NCBI GenBank assembly: GCA_943327755.2
Contig: CALPYF020000014.1
Coordinates: 33,700 to 97,699, forward strand
Direction: 5' to 3'
DNA length: 64,000 nt
From: Deinococcus hopiensis KR-140
GTDB taxonomy: Bacteria > Deinococcota > Deinococci > Deinococcales > Deinococcaceae
The notes below the pieces were generated by a model. It had not been told where the DNA came from, made no database searches, and saw nothing but the letters and a program-made list of their open reading frames with translations. Position 1 is the stretch's first letter. The number at the start of each line of letters is the position of its first letter. The translations under genes were made by a program, and so were the position numbers. Of the stretch, positions 25,052 through 34,110 are shown in pieces.

Positions 25052-25255
25052 TCAGCGGCGGAAGTAGGCGCGCAGGGCGATGCGGGCGGCCAGCCAGACG
25101 ATCACGGCGTCCACGGCGGCGAGCAGCAGGGCCAGCAGGGGATTCCAGCCAGCGCCGAGCCACAGGGCCAGGAAGGTGAACACGGCGGACGCCGTGGCGA
25201 TCAGCGTGGCGAAGCGGCGAGCGTTGTCGTCCGGCGTCCAGGAGTTCAGGTCCAT
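25052..25255 (-). CDS. small two-helix membrane protein
   Basis: 67 residues. A hydrophilic start (MDLNSWTPDDNARRF) is followed by two hydrophobic segments, about 15-35 and 38-60, and a basic end (RIALRAYFRR). The positive-inside rule suggests both ends face the cytoplasm. No family recognised. CACGCT lies 6 bases before the ATG. Confidence 0.55.
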   Translation of the reverse strand: MDLNSWTPDDNARRFATLIATASAVFTFLALWLGAGWNPLLALLLAAVDAVIVWLAARIALRAYFRR

Positions 25256-25402
25256 GCGCGCAGCGTGACACGCGCGGGCCGCGCCTCGTGTCCCATTCGG
25301 CCCTATCGGACTTCCGGATGCGGCTCATCGGGCGGACTGATGGAACGGGTGGGGGTGGCAGGCAAGGGGAATGAGGGTCACGGCGCGGTCAGCTGGCCCG
25401 CC

Positions 25403-25408
25403 TATACT
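25403..25408 (+). promoter_or_regulatory. -10-like TATACT of a predicted leaderless gene
   Basis: TATACT, near-consensus, ends 7 bases before the ATG at 25416. Transcription would start at or next to the start codon. Confidence 0.6.
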
Positions 25409-25415
25409 GCCTCTC

Positions 25416-26363
25416 ATGAAGCGTGCCGCTTTCCTCCTGCTGGGCCTGCTGGCCACCTCCGCGTCCGCGCAGCGCACCGTGAATATCGGGCTGGGGTACA
25501 ACCCGGACGTGCAGTTCACGCCGTTCTACGTGGCGGACAAACTGGGCTACTTCCGCGCCGAGGGCCTGAGCGTGAAGTACCAGCACGGGTACGTGTCGCA
25601 GCTGCTGCCGCTGCTTCTGCAGGGCAAGCTGGACTTCGTGGTGGGTGACCCGGAGGACGCGATCTTCGCGCGGAACCAGGGTGCGGACGTGCGCTACGTG
25701 ATGACGATGTACCAGAAGAACCCGGTGACGGTGTTCAGCCTCTCGCCCCTGAACGGTCCGGAGAGCCTGAAGGGCAAGTCGGTGGGTATCCCGGGGCCGT
25801 TCGGCAGTTCGTACCACGCGATTCAGGCGGTGCTGGACAGCGCGAACCTCACCGAGGGCCGCGACGTGCGCCTGAACTCCATCGGGTTCACGCAGGTGGA
25901 CGCCGTGCGCGCCGGGCGCGTGGACGCCGCCGTGGGGTACGCGAACAACGACGTGCTGCAACTGGCCCGCACCAGCGGCAAGAAGGTGTACACGCTGGAC
26001 GTCACGGACGCCTACCCGATGGTCGGTGTGGGCCTGATCGGCACCGGCAGGAGCCTGACCGGGGACCTGGCGAAGAAGGTCGTGCGCGCCAGCCAGCGCG
26101 GCCTGAAATTCACGGTCGCCGATCCGGCCCGCGCGTTCAAGCTGGCGCAGCCCGTGTTCGGTGCGAGCGGCAGCCTGGACGTCCTGAAGGCCAGCGTGCC
26201 CCTGATGACCGGCCCGTACACGCAGGCGAACGGCCTGGGCGCCATGAACCCCAGCGCGTGGACGAAAGCGGTCGCGGCACTGGTCAAGCAGGGCAAACTC
26301 CCGGCCGGCGCGAAGGCCACCGACTACTACTCCAACGCCTACATCAGCAAGACGCTGAAATAA
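25416..26363 (+). CDS. ABC transporter substrate-binding protein (SsuA/THI5-like), orphan
   Basis: 315 residues with a signal peptide (MKRAAFLLLGLLATSASAQ). VNIGLGYNPDVQFTPFYVADKLGYFRAEGL is typical of the NMT1/THI5/SsuA group, which binds thiamine precursors, sulfonates, nitrate or similar small molecules. No permease or ATPase gene is adjacent, so its partners are elsewhere. MKRAAF at 25416 is the start because TATACT lies 7 bases before it and the signal peptide begins there. Confidence 0.78.
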   Translation: MKRAAFLLLGLLATSASAQRTVNIGLGYNPDVQFTPFYVADKLGYFRAEGLSVKYQHGYVSQLLPLLLQGKLDFVVGDPEDAIFARNQGADVRYVMTMYQKNPVTVFSLSPLNGPESLKGKSVGIPGPFGSSYHAIQAVLDSANLTEGRDVRLNSIGFTQVDAVRAGRVDAAVGYANNDVLQLARTSGKKVYTLDVTDAYPMVGVGLIGTGRSLTGDLAKKVVRASQRGLKFTVADPARAFKLAQPVFGASGSLDVLKASVPLMTGPYTQANGLGAMNPSAWTKAVAALVKQGKLPAGAKATDYYSNAYISKTLK

Positions 26364-26382
26364 GCGGGGCGCCGCAGGCAGG

Positions 26383-26414
26383 CGGGGCGCTAGGCGTGAT
26401 GGCCTAGCGCCCCG
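26383..26414 (+). terminator. hairpin with short T tail after the binding-protein gene
   Basis: 13-bp perfect stem (26383-26395 with 26402-26414) followed by TTT. Confidence 0.75.
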
Positions 26415-26481
26415 TTTCATTCGTGACAGGCGCCACGCTCTGCTGCTACGCTTGACCCATCACCGAAAGGAGGTGCCAGCT

Positions 26482-26601
26482 ATGACCGACATCACTGAAA
26501 TCCAGACCGCCGCGCACGAAGTTCTCGTTTCCGCACCCTGGAGTGATTTTGACGCAACACCACTGGCCGCCTCTGCCTTCGGGCGCCACACCCTGCACTG
26601 A
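26482..26601 (+). CDS. 39-residue ORF with near-perfect Shine-Dalgarno, before the RIO kinase
   Basis: Starts MTDITEIQTAAHEVLVSAPW and ends in FGRHTLH. AAAGGAGGTG is placed 6 bases before the ATG and is the best ribosome binding site in this part of the window. TACGCT at about 26449 gives a plausible promoter. The stop is 15 bases before the kinase start, so it may be a leader peptide that couples translation, a small protein or a peptide precursor. Nothing similar is known to me. Confidence 0.5.
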   Translation: MTDITEIQTAAHEVLVSAPWSDFDATPLAASAFGRHTLH

Positions 26602-26616
26602 CCATCGGCGGCGCCC

Positions 26617-27525
<909 letters not shown>

Positions 27526-27534
27526 GCTGCGCCC

Positions 27535-27918
27535 ATGCGCGTCCTGGAAACCTGCCTGTACACCCACGACCTGACCGCGACCGAGCACTTCTACAGCGAG
27601 GTGCTCGGCCTTCCACTGCACAGCAGGGTCCCGGGGCGGCACCTGTTCTACCGGCTGGACGGCAGCATGCTGCTGATCTTCGATCCGCGCGCCAGCGCCC
27701 AGCCCGGCGACGTGCCCCCACACGCCGGAACGCCCGGCGGGCACGCCTGCCTGACCCTGGACCCCGCCCGGACCGACGAGTGGGAGGCGAGGCTGCGCGC
27801 GGCCGGACTGACCGTCACCCGGTACGCCTGGGGCGACCGGGGCGAGAGCCTGTACTTCCACGACCCGGCCGGGAACGTGCTGGAACTCGCGCCGCCGCGC
27901 ATCTGGGGCCTGACCTGA
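27535..27918 (+). CDS. VOC / glyoxalase-superfamily protein
   Basis: 127 residues, one vicinal-oxygen-chelate domain of two beta-alpha-beta modules. FYSEVLGLPLHSR and SLYFHDPAGNVLELAPP are the classic motifs, with His and Glu metal ligands. Family members include glyoxalase I, dioxygenases and fosfomycin- or bleomycin-resistance proteins, and the substrate cannot be told from sequence. Confidence 0.8.
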   Translation: MRVLETCLYTHDLTATEHFYSEVLGLPLHSRVPGRHLFYRLDGSMLLIFDPRASAQPGDVPPHAGTPGGHACLTLDPARTDEWEARLRAAGLTVTRYAWGDRGESLYFHDPAGNVLELAPPRIWGLT

Positions 27919-27930
27919 GCCAGATTGACC

Positions 27931-29286
27931 CTACGGCGCCTGGGTGGGCCGCAGGGTCCAGCCGTGCCCGTCCGCGCCCCTGAGCCGCAGCGCCGAGATC
28001 GGCTCGTGCGGCAGCAGCAGCTGCGTGAACGCCACGCGCCCCCCTGCCGCGAAGACCTCCAGCGTGCAGGTGTCCAGCAGCATCCGCACCTCGCCCACCG
28101 TGTCCGAGAGCGGCGTACTGAACGTCCCGGCGAAGTCCTCCAGCCCCACCGGCGCCGTGCGGGTGAGGTGCAGCGCCCCGTCTTCCAGCCACAGCCGCGC
28201 CTCCTCTCCCCCGGCGGACAGCAGCTGGAGTGTCCAGGACGTCGTGGGTAGCGTGAGGTCCAGCGGAACGCCCGGCCCGACCTCCAGCACCTCCCCGTCC
28301 GGCAGGCGCAGCGCCTCGTCCCGCAGGGCATCCAGTTCCCGCACCGGCACCTGCGCCAGCGTCCACTCGGGGCCGTCGGGGACCAGACTCAGTTCGCGCG
28401 GGACGGTCAGCACCCCCTGCCACGGTTGAGTCGGCAGGCGGTTCGCGTACACCCAGTTGTTCAGCCACCCCAGCCATACCCGCCGCCCCGGCTGCGGCAG
28501 GTCACTGAACGTGATCGCCGCGTAGAAATCCTTCCCCGCGTCCGCCCAGCGCGCCCCCTGCGACGGCGTGAACACCTGCCCGTCGAAGTCGCCCACCCAG
28601 TACTGCGCGCCCGTCCCCCCCTGCGGGCCGCCCTCGAACACGTCCACCTTCAACACCCAGCGTTCCTGCCCCGCCACCACCAGCGGGAACAGGTCCGGCA
28701 CCTCCCAGATGCCCGCCACGCCACCCGCCGGACCGAACATGCTCGCCCGCGACCACACCCGCAGGTCCGGCGACGTGTACACCCCCACCTGCCGCTCGTC
28801 CGGGTGCACCACCACGCTCACCCAGGAGCCGCCCGGCGCGTACCAGAACACCTTCGGATCCCGGAAATCCTGCTTCCCCTCATCCAGCACCGGCTCCGGC
28901 GGCCCGAACGCCCACGTCTCCCCACCGTCCCGGCTGACCGCCAGGTACTGCGCCTGATGGTAAAAACCGTTCCCCGTGAACATCGCCACCACCGGCGGCC
29001 CCCCCTCCCCCGCGCCCCCCAGACCCGACGTGTTCCGCCAGTCCACCACCGCGCTCCCCGAGAACACGTCCAGCCCCTCCCGCCACGGCAGGGCCACCTC
29101 ATGCTCCTCCCAGCGCAGCAGGTCCACGCTCGACGCATGCCCCCAGCTCATGTACCCGTGATTCCCCGCGCGCGGATTGTGCTGGAAGAACACGTGATAC
29201 CGCCCCCCCGCGAACACCAGCCCATTCGGGTCGTTCAACCAGAACCGCCGGGCGGTGAAATGCACACGTGGACGCAGGGCAGCCAT
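27931..29286 (-). CDS. GH32 family beta-fructosidase (levanase/sucrose hydrolase)
   Basis: 451 residues. The N-terminal five-blade propeller has FWLNDPNGLVFAGGRYHVFFQ with the nucleophile Asp in WLNDPNG. Further along are QDFRDPKVFWY (RDP motif) and GIWEVPDLFPL (EVP acid/base). A C-terminal beta-sandwich follows. Hydrolyses sucrose, inulin or levan from the fructose end, likely in the cytoplasm (no signal peptide). The start is MAALRPRVHF, with TATGGT 6 bases upstream. Confidence 0.9.
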   Translation of the reverse strand: MAALRPRVHFTARRFWLNDPNGLVFAGGRYHVFFQHNPRAGNHGYMSWGHASSVDLLRWEEHEVALPWREGLDVFSGSAVVDWRNTSGLGGAGEGGPPVVAMFTGNGFYHQAQYLAVSRDGGETWAFGPPEPVLDEGKQDFRDPKVFWYAPGGSWVSVVVHPDERQVGVYTSPDLRVWSRASMFGPAGGVAGIWEVPDLFPLVVAGQERWVLKVDVFEGGPQGGTGAQYWVGDFDGQVFTPSQGARWADAGKDFYAAITFSDLPQPGRRVWLGWLNNWVYANRLPTQPWQGVLTVPRELSLVPDGPEWTLAQVPVRELDALRDEALRLPDGEVLEVGPGVPLDLTLPTTSWTLQLLSAGGEEARLWLEDGALHLTRTAPVGLEDFAGTFSTPLSDTVGEVRMLLDTCTLEVFAAGGRVAFTQLLLPHEPISALRLRGADGHGWTLRPTQAP

Positions 29287-29292
29287 ACCGCC

Positions 29293-29298
29293 ACCATA
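29293..29298 (-). promoter_or_regulatory. -10-like TATGGT of a predicted leaderless gene
   Basis: TATGGT on the minus strand, 6 bases before the GH32 ATG at 29286. Confidence 0.55.
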
Positions 29299-29355
29299 CC
29301 CCCAGGCCCCAACCCTCATGCCCCATCACCGGCCGCACCGCCCGATACTGAACGC

Positions 29356-30186
29356 ATGCCCCCAGCCCACCCCCCCCGCTCCGTCCTGTACGTCCCCGGC
29401 GACAAACCCCGCGCCATCGACAAAGCCCGCACCCTGAACGCCGACGCCATCATCCTCGACCTCGAAGACGCCGTCGCCCCCGAACACAAACCCGCCGCCC
29501 GCGACCACATCTGCCAGGCCCTCCAGACCCCCTGGCCCGTCCCCGTCCTCATCCGCGTCAACGCCCAGGGCACCCCCTGGGCACACGACGACCGCGAACT
29601 CGCCCTCACCACAGGCGCCAGCGGCATCGTCCTGCCCAAAGTCGAACGCGCCGAGGACGCCCACGCCCTCAGCCTCGGCCTCCCCCTCTGGGCCATGATC
29701 GAAACCCCACAAGGCGTCCTCAACGCCCCCCACATCGCCGCCGTGCCCGGCGTCACCACCCTCATCGTCGGCGCGAACGACCTCGCCCGCACCCTCCGCA
29801 CCCAACCCCACCCCGACCGCACCCCCCTCCTCCACGCCCTGAGCAGCGTCGTCCTCGCCGCCCGCGCCCACGGCAAAACACCACTCGACGCCGTCTACAA
29901 CGACATCCGAGACGACACCGGCTTCACTCGCGAATGCCAGCAGGGCCGCGCCCTCGGCTTCAGCGGCAAAACCCTCATCCACCCAGGCCAGATCGAACCC
30001 GCCAACCACGCGTTCGGCGTCACCGCCACCAAAGCGGCAGAGGCACAGGCCCTCATCGACGCGTGGGACGCCGCGCGAGCCGAAGGGAAAAGCATCGCCA
30101 CCCACCAGGGAGCGCTCGTGGAACAGATGCACGTGGACGAGGCGCGTGAGGTTCTCGCGCTTTATTCGGCAACACATCGGGGATGA
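29356..30186 (+). CDS. HpcH/HpaI aldolase / citrate lyase beta (CitE)-like
   Basis: 276 residues. SVLYVPGDKPRAIDKAR, ADAIILDLEDAVAPEHKPAAR and GFSGKTLIHPGQIEPANHAF are CitE-family motifs (acidic metal ligands in LDLEDAV, substrate-binding HPGQ). Such proteins split acyl-CoA thioesters such as citramalyl-CoA or malyl-CoA when no citrate lyase complex is present, and no alpha or gamma subunit is encoded nearby. The gene has unusually C-rich third positions. GATACT lies 6 bases before the ATG. Confidence 0.82.
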   Translation: MPPAHPPRSVLYVPGDKPRAIDKARTLNADAIILDLEDAVAPEHKPAARDHICQALQTPWPVPVLIRVNAQGTPWAHDDRELALTTGASGIVLPKVERAEDAHALSLGLPLWAMIETPQGVLNAPHIAAVPGVTTLIVGANDLARTLRTQPHPDRTPLLHALSSVVLAARAHGKTPLDAVYNDIRDDTGFTRECQQGRALGFSGKTLIHPGQIEPANHAFGVTATKAAEAQALIDAWDAARAEGKSIATHQGALVEQMHVDEAREVLALYSATHRG

Positions 30187-30204
30187 CGTCGTGTAACTGC
30201 GCCT

Positions 30205-30272
30205 GCGGCGGGCCTCCCCACCCCCCAGCCCCCTACCCCAGAGGGGCAGGGGGAGCGGCGTTGCACTGGGCA
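30205..30272 (+). repeat. inverted repeat, left arm (68 bases)
   Basis: 52 bases (30205-30256) are exactly complementary to 30645-30696, and a further 14 bases (30259-30272) to 30628-30641. It contains a C-rich half and a G-rich half that can pair within the arm. Confidence 0.85.
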
Positions 30273-30627
30273 GGTATTTCTCACAGGTGGTCAGCGGGTA
30301 TGAGGCGGGAACGGCCACTGATGGGGCTGCATGCCTCCGGTATCGCGGCGGGCGCCCCGCGCGCTGCGCGCACGACGGGCTCGGTTGCCACGACGGTTGC
30401 GGGGCAAGTCGGCTTGGTGCGTGCCGGAAGGTTCTACTTTTTGGGCTTCAGCAGAAGCATACTTTTGAAAGTCGATCAGCAGCGTGAAGCGTCCCACCGA
30501 TCACCTGACCGCAGACCACCACCGGCCGTCGTGCGCGAAGCGCGCGGGCCTTGCGGGGGGCGGAGGATGGCGTCGAGGCCGGACACGTCACCGCCCGACA
30601 CAAACACGCCGCGCCAGTCAAAACTCT

Positions 30628-30696
30628 TGCCCAGTGCAACGTAAGCTCCCCCTGCCCCTCTGGGGTAGGGGGCTGGGGGGTGGGGAGGCCCGCCGC
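30628..30696 (-). repeat. inverted repeat, right arm (69 bases)
   Basis: Reverse complement of the left arm except for a 2-3 base junction. It has the look of a dispersed Deinococcus intergenic element; genome copies cannot be checked here. Confidence 0.85.
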
Positions 30697-30738
30697 CAAG
30701 CGCAACCATTCCAACGGGGAATCACCCCCAGACGAACG

Positions 30739-31968
30739 TCAGAGTTCCGAGATAGGCCCGAGCGCCACGACCGTCAGCCGGTCCATGGGGCACAGTCGCA
30801 GCACTTCCTGCACGTCCTGCACGGTGACAGCCTCGTAGCGTTCCACAAGGTCGTCGGTGCTGAGGGTGCGCCCGGTGGCGAGGTATTCCATGCCGAGCGT
30901 GAAGAGGCGTCCCTGAGGTGTTTCGGCGCGCAGGAGCGTGCTGACGGCGAGTTTGCGTGCGGCGCGGCGCACAGCGTGGGGGGTGATGAGGGTGTGGGCG
31001 TCGCGGAGGACTTGCCGGTAGGTGGCCAGCGCCTGTGGGGCGCGGTCGGGGTCGCTGGTGAAGCCGCCTTCGAAGGTGCCGTGGTGCTGGTATTCGAGGT
31101 GGGCGAGGTCGGCGCTGTCGCAGGTGCCGGTGTCGATGAGGGTCCAGTAGAGGGTGCCGTTTTCGCCGCCGATGAGGTCGGCGAGGATGTGCGCGGCTTC
31201 GCGCAGGGGGTGGTGGGCGCTCAGGCCGGGGCTGGTGGCGGCGAGGTGGACGCGGGTGAGGTCGGGGTCGGTGAGGGTGCGGGTGTGGTCGGGCCAGGTG
31301 GGGGGTCGGGTGTCGGGGTGGGGGGTGGGGGTGCCGGTGGGCCAGTCCTTGAGGTGGTGTTCGGCCCACTGGGTGAGCTGGTGGGGGTCGAACTGGCCGG
31401 TGACGGCGAGGGTGACGCGCTGGGCGCCGTAGCGGGCGTGGTGGTGGGCGCGCAGGGTGTCGGGGGTGAGGGTGGTGACGGTGTCGGTGGTGCCGAGGAT
31501 GGGCTGGCCGAGGGGGTGGTCGCCCCAGTAGTCGGCGCGGAGCTGGTCGGTGACGCGGACGCTGGGTTGGTCGGCGTACATGGCGATTTCTTCGAGGATG
31601 ACGCCGCGTTCGGTGTGGATGTCGGTGTCGCGCAGGGCGGGGCGCATCAGTTCGGTGAGGGTGTGCAGGAGTTCGGGGGTGTGTTCGGGGAGGGTAGCGG
31701 CGTGGTAGACGGTGGCTTCTTCGCTGGTGAAGGCGTTGGCGTGCCCGCCGAGGTCGTCGAGGCGTTCGTTGAGTTCGCGGGCGCCCACTTCGTCGCTGCC
31801 TTTGAACAGGAGGTGTTCGATGAAGTGGCTCGCACCCATGTCCTGGGGGGTTTCTTCGCGGCTGCCGGTGTTGACGAAGTACCCGGCGGCGATGGTCTGG
31901 GCGTCCGGGTCGGGTTCGAGGAGGAGGGTGAGGCCGCTATCGAGGGTGTGGTGATGGATCTCAGGCAT
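30739..31968 (-). CDS. M16 family zinc peptidase, active subunit
   Basis: 409 residues. SHFIEHLLFKG gives the inverted zinc motif HxxEH at residues 48-52, and NAFTSEEATVYHA about 75 residues later supplies the third ligand. M16B peptidases process or degrade peptides, often as a pair with an inactive partner. Its start overlaps the upstream M16-like gene by 8 bases, so they are made together. Confidence 0.88.
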   Translation of the reverse strand: MPEIHHHTLDSGLTLLLEPDPDAQTIAAGYFVNTGSREETPQDMGASHFIEHLLFKGSDEVGARELNERLDDLGGHANAFTSEEATVYHAATLPEHTPELLHTLTELMRPALRDTDIHTERGVILEEIAMYADQPSVRVTDQLRADYWGDHPLGQPILGTTDTVTTLTPDTLRAHHHARYGAQRVTLAVTGQFDPHQLTQWAEHHLKDWPTGTPTPHPDTRPPTWPDHTRTLTDPDLTRVHLAATSPGLSAHHPLREAAHILADLIGGENGTLYWTLIDTGTCDSADLAHLEYQHHGTFEGGFTSDPDRAPQALATYRQVLRDAHTLITPHAVRRAARKLAVSTLLRAETPQGRLFTLGMEYLATGRTLSTDDLVERYEAVTVQDVQEVLRLCPMDRLTVVALGPISEL

Positions 31969-33250
31969 GGGTGGGGTCCGGGTGGGGGGTGGGGTCGCTG
32001 GGGCCGAGGGTGACGGTGGTGGCGTCCCGGGTGGGGTCGTAGGTGCTCAGGAAGTCGTTGACATGCGTCAGGGTGAGGGCCTGGATGCTCTGGCGGAGGG
32101 TCTGGACGGAGCGGGGGTGGCCGAACAGGGCCACGTCGCGGGTGAGGGCGTGGGCGCGGCCGCGCAGGCTCTCGGCGCCGAAGATGACGCTGGTGGCGAG
32201 GCCCGTGCGGGCCCGTTCGAACTCGGCTTGGGTCAAGCCCTGCGGGAGGCGGGCGAGTTCCTCTCTGAGCACCTGAAGGGTCTCGGGGGCGCGGTCGGGG
32301 GTGCTGGCGGCGTACGCGCTGAGGTAGCCGTGTCCGCCGAGGAGGATGGGGCTGGCGCTGACGGCGTAGGCGAGGCCGCGTTCCTCTCGGACGGCGTGGA
32401 ACAGGCGGCTGGCGCTGCCGCCGCTCAGGGCGGTCAGGGCGACCTGCCACGCCAGCCAGTGCGCGTCGCGCGGGCCGACGCCGGGCGCGGTGAGGCTGAG
32501 GTGCGTCTGCTCGCCGTCCGGGTGGGGCTCGTGGGCCTGCGCGTGGGCGTGGAAGGGCGCGGGGACGGGTTCGTCGAGGCCGGGCCGCAGGCCGCCGAGG
32601 GTCCCCTCGACGAGCGCGAGGGCGTCACCCGGGTCGAGGTCGGCGACGAGCCCCAGCACGCTGCCCGTCTGCCCGTAGCGGGTCAGGTGCTCTCGCACGC
32701 CCTGCGGGGTGAGGGCGTCCAGTCCGTCCGTGGTGCCGCTGGCGGGGTGCGCGTACCCGGCGTACGGGGAGGCGGGGGGGCGGGAGAAGGCGACCTGCCG
32801 GGCGCGGGTGGCGAGCCGGTCGGCGGGGCTGTCCTCCAGGCCCTCGATGTCCTGCCGGGCGAGGTCGGTGAGGATCTCGAATTCGTCCTCGGGCAGTTCG
32901 GGGCGGTTCAGGACGTCGGCGGTGAGGGCCAGTGCGGCGCGCAGGTCGGCGCGCAGGCCGCTCACGCCGATGCGGGTGGCCTCGGGGCCGACGCCGCCGC
33001 CCCGGCGCACGCCGAGGTCGTCGAAGGCGTCCTGCAGGGCGCGGGCGTCCATCCCGGCGGCGCCCTTGAACAGCCATTCCTCCAGCACGCCGCCCGTCCC
33101 TTCCGCCCCGGCGGGGTCGTGGGCGCTGCCGACCGGGACGCGCAGGTCGAACGCGAACCCGGGCGTGTGGCGGCGTTCGAACACGACGGTCAGGCCGCCG
33201 GGCAGGGTCCATAGGTGGGCGGGGGAACTGGGCGGGGGGCGGACGGGCAT
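31961..33250 (-). CDS. M16-like peptidase subunit without the zinc site
   Basis: 429 residues. The fold matches M16 (LPGGLTVVFERRHTPGFAFDLRV) but the metal motif is GGVLEEWLFKG, with both histidines lost. It is therefore a non-catalytic partner, as in mitochondrial processing peptidase and bacterial M16B heterodimers. It is the first gene of the pair. The start has TAGACT 6 bases upstream. Confidence 0.85.
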   Translation of the reverse strand: MPVRPPPSSPAHLWTLPGGLTVVFERRHTPGFAFDLRVPVGSAHDPAGAEGTGGVLEEWLFKGAAGMDARALQDAFDDLGVRRGGGVGPEATRIGVSGLRADLRAALALTADVLNRPELPEDEFEILTDLARQDIEGLEDSPADRLATRARQVAFSRPPASPYAGYAHPASGTTDGLDALTPQGVREHLTRYGQTGSVLGLVADLDPGDALALVEGTLGGLRPGLDEPVPAPFHAHAQAHEPHPDGEQTHLSLTAPGVGPRDAHWLAWQVALTALSGGSASRLFHAVREERGLAYAVSASPILLGGHGYLSAYAASTPDRAPETLQVLREELARLPQGLTQAEFERARTGLATSVIFGAESLRGRAHALTRDVALFGHPRSVQTLRQSIQALTLTHVNDFLSTYDPTRDATTVTLGPSDPTPHPDPTHA

Positions 33251-33256
33251 CCGGTG

Positions 33257-33262
33257 AGTCTA
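33257..33262 (-). promoter_or_regulatory. -10-like TAGACT of the M16 pair
   Basis: TAGACT on the minus strand, 6 bases before the ATG at 33250. Confidence 0.55.
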
Positions 33263-33362
33263 GCGCGCGTGGGCACGCGCCTTGTGGTCGCGTTCATGGT
33301 TGGCGGCTCTGCAACTTTTGCCCGGTTCACGACTCGGGTGCAGGCGGCATGCTGCCCTGCAT

Positions 33363-33875
33363 ATGCGCAGGGTGGTCGGGGTGATCGTGACGGTGCTGGT
33401 CCTCGCGGGGGCGGCGTACCTGCTGTGGCCGCTGATTCAGGGCGCGCAGCGGATGGCGGCGCTGATGGCCGAACCCGCTCCGGTGGCGGGCAGCCTGCCC
33501 AATCCCCTGCCGGGGCAGCGCTTCGTGGACACCTGGGGTGGGGCGCGCAGCGGCGGGCGGCGGCACGAGGGCGTGGACATCTTCGCGCCGCGCGGCACGC
33601 CCATCCGCGCCACGACGCGCGGCATGGTCGTGAACGTCGGGCCGAACAACCTGGGGGGCCGCACGGTGATGATCCTGGGTCCGGCGGGGCAACGGCACTA
33701 CTACGCGCACCTGGAGCGGTACCCGGACCTGAAACGCGGGGACTGGGTGCAGGCGGGCGACGTGGTGGGCTTCGTGGGAGACAGCGGGAACGCTAGGGGC
33801 ACGCCGCCGCACCTGCACTACGGGATCTACACGGGCGGCGGGGCGATCAATCCGTACCCGCTGATTCGACCCTGA
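33363..33875 (+). CDS. M23 family (LytM-type) peptidase, membrane anchored
   Basis: 170 residues. One N-terminal membrane helix (VVGVIVTVLVLAGAAYLLWPL) places the domain outside the cytoplasmic membrane. Zinc ligands are H68 and D72 in HEGVD, and H150/H152 in PHLHYGIY. It cuts peptide cross-links in peptidoglycan or regulates another lytic enzyme. The start MRRVVGV at 33363 begins just before the helix. Confidence 0.87.
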   Translation: MRRVVGVIVTVLVLAGAAYLLWPLIQGAQRMAALMAEPAPVAGSLPNPLPGQRFVDTWGGARSGGRRHEGVDIFAPRGTPIRATTRGMVVNVGPNNLGGRTVMILGPAGQRHYYAHLERYPDLKRGDWVQAGDVVGFVGDSGNARGTPPHLHYGIYTGGGAINPYPLIRP

Positions 33876-33901
33876 CCCCCCTGTCGAGGGGGTGAATTTT
33901 T
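33875..33901 (+). terminator. Rho-independent terminator of the M23 gene
   Basis: ACCCCC (33875-33880) pairs with GGGGGT (33888-33893), followed by GAATTTTT. Confidence 0.75.
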
Positions 33902-33906
33902 CGCCA

Positions 33907-33947
33907 TTAACGGGCGCTTAACGTGACTTTTTTTACGTTAACGTCAC
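33907..33947 (+). promoter_or_regulatory. phased TTAACG direct repeats upstream of the pilus operon
   Basis: TTAACG occurs at 33907, 33918 and 33938, that is 11 and 20 bases apart, about one and two helical turns. The last two copies extend to TTAACGTGAC and TTAACGTCAC. This spacing suggests a regulator bound on one DNA face. A possible -10, TATAGG, follows at 34036. Confidence 0.5.
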
Positions 33948-34110
33948 AGGCGGCGGAGCACACGAGGGCGGGGAGGTCCGAGTCGTGCCAGCCGCACTGA
34001 CCGGCTGATTGTCTTTCTGAGCGCCCGACTGCCGGTATAGGACGTTCACGGTCTGACCACCGTCTGGTCATGTGCGCCGGCCAACGTCACCCTGGCCAAC
34101 GGAGAAGAAG

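Larger units (their letters stand above)
30187..30738. other. 552-base non-coding block between convergent genes
   Basis: Bounded by the two arms of a long inverted repeat. No ORF with a start signal is credible. Short open frames exist because of the G/C-skewed repeats. The interior (30273-30627) has mixed composition, with an AT-rich patch near 30432-30474. Confidence 0.5.

Noticed and set aside
24051..25067. 338-residue plus-strand ORF over the repeat gene
   Set aside because: Its Ala/Thr/Val repeats are the antisense of the FRPRED array. The minus-strand frame has a ribosome binding site and sensible protein regions outside the repeat.
30476..30709. Minus-strand ORF with a GVFVSGGDVSGLDAIL piece resembling phosphofructokinase
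   Set aside because: Only a short match, starting inside the repeat arm, with no further enzyme motifs.
30187..30738. CRISPR array or transposase gene inside the inverted repeat
   Set aside because: Only two arms in opposite orientation, no spacer periodicity and no transposase-like reading frame.
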